A stretch of 5,375 bases of DNA from Sulfuricurvum sp. IAE1 (GTDB lineage Bacteria; Campylobacterota; Campylobacteria; Campylobacterales; Sulfurimonadaceae): positions 1 to 5,375 of the forward strand of contig CAMBHX010000108.1 of the NCBI GenBank assembly GCA_945867285.1, written 5' to 3'. The position numbers and the translations under genes are program-made. Below the pieces are notes generated by a model, which saw nothing but the letters and a program-made list of their open reading frames with translations, searched no databases and was not told the DNA's origin. This document shows positions 5,247 through 5,375 of this stretch, piece after piece (the first letter of the stretch is position 1; every line of letters begins with the position of its first letter).

Positions 5247-5375
5247 CTACTGCTGTGTGATCTCTAAAAGCGCTAACGCCGCACGTGCACCATCGGCAAT
5301 CGATCGAGCTGAAAGTGTTGCCCCAGTAGTAGTAGGAATATCCTGATTGAGCTTGATAGGATTGTTCAATGTCTT
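5247..5375 (-). CDS. FMN-binding domain protein, C-terminal fragment
   Basis: The last 42 residues of an open frame that enters from the right edge and ends at a TAG at 5249-5247. It contains QDIPTTTGATLSARSIADGAR. The [S/T]GAT[L/I][S/T] core is the signature of the FMN-binding domain of NqrC/RnfG-type and related flavoproteins. In these, ApbE attaches FMN to the last Thr of the motif, here fragment residue 20, on the outer face of the membrane. The motif's position about 20 residues before the C-terminus, followed by a helix with Gly-x-Arg, also fits. An Asp three residues before the T-G-A-T core is usual, but here that place is Pro, with Asp two residues further upstream. The full length, signal peptide and partners lie outside the window. 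It sits 3 bases before the 159-residue membrane-protein gene and is probably the upstream gene of that unit. Confidence 0.75.
   Translation of the reverse strand, partial: KTLNNPIKLNQDIPTTTGATLSARSIADGARAALALLEITQQ

Noticed and set aside
5086..5346. Plus-strand open frame of 86 codons at the right edge
   Set aside because: It is antisense to a membrane-protein gene and to the FMN-motif frame, both better supported.

Overview
The window is moderately AT-rich and tightly packed, and every supported gene lies on the minus strand. It looks like Campylobacterota (Epsilonproteobacteria), probably a free-living sulfur oxidiser of the Sulfurimonas/Sulfuricurvum type. The main clue is a two-component pair that closely resembles Helicobacter pylori ArsRS (HP0166/HP0165), including the response-regulator signature IPIIISSARSD and the kinase H-box IMHELKTPIAKG. 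The genus is an inference; the phylum is fairly secure.

In the direction of transcription (right to left) the layout is as follows. (1) 5375-5247 is the C-terminal 42 residues of a protein with an FMN-attachment motif (TGATLS). (2) 5243-4764 and 4764-4333 are two small multi-pass membrane proteins with histidines in or next to their membrane segments. They are joined to each other by a TAATG overlap and lie 3 bases after the flavoprotein. (3) A gap of 94 bases contains a Fur-box-like sequence at 4298-4280. (4) 4238-3993 is feoA and 4003-1889 is feoB, overlapping by 11 bases; together they form the ferrous iron uptake system. (5) A 126-base gap (1888-1763) contains three back-to-back inverted repeats followed by a T-run. 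(6) 1762-1100 is an ArsR-like OmpR-family response regulator, which overlaps by ATGA with (7) an ArsS-like sensor kinase that runs off the left edge.

FeoB imports Fe2+ across the inner membrane and FeoA is its small cytoplasmic partner. The Fur-box candidate suggests that feoAB is repressed when iron is sufficient. The flavoprotein plus two histidine-bearing membrane proteins directly upstream look like an electron-transfer module. A plausible but unproven reading is that it delivers electrons outside the cytoplasm, for example to reduce Fe3+ for FeoB. The ArsRS-like pair is separated from feoB by the palindrome cluster and is probably its own unit. Its signal cannot be read from this window.

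FeoAB and the two-component system are standard families. The least explained parts are the flavoprotein/membrane-protein module beside feoAB and the palindrome cluster at 1802-1881.
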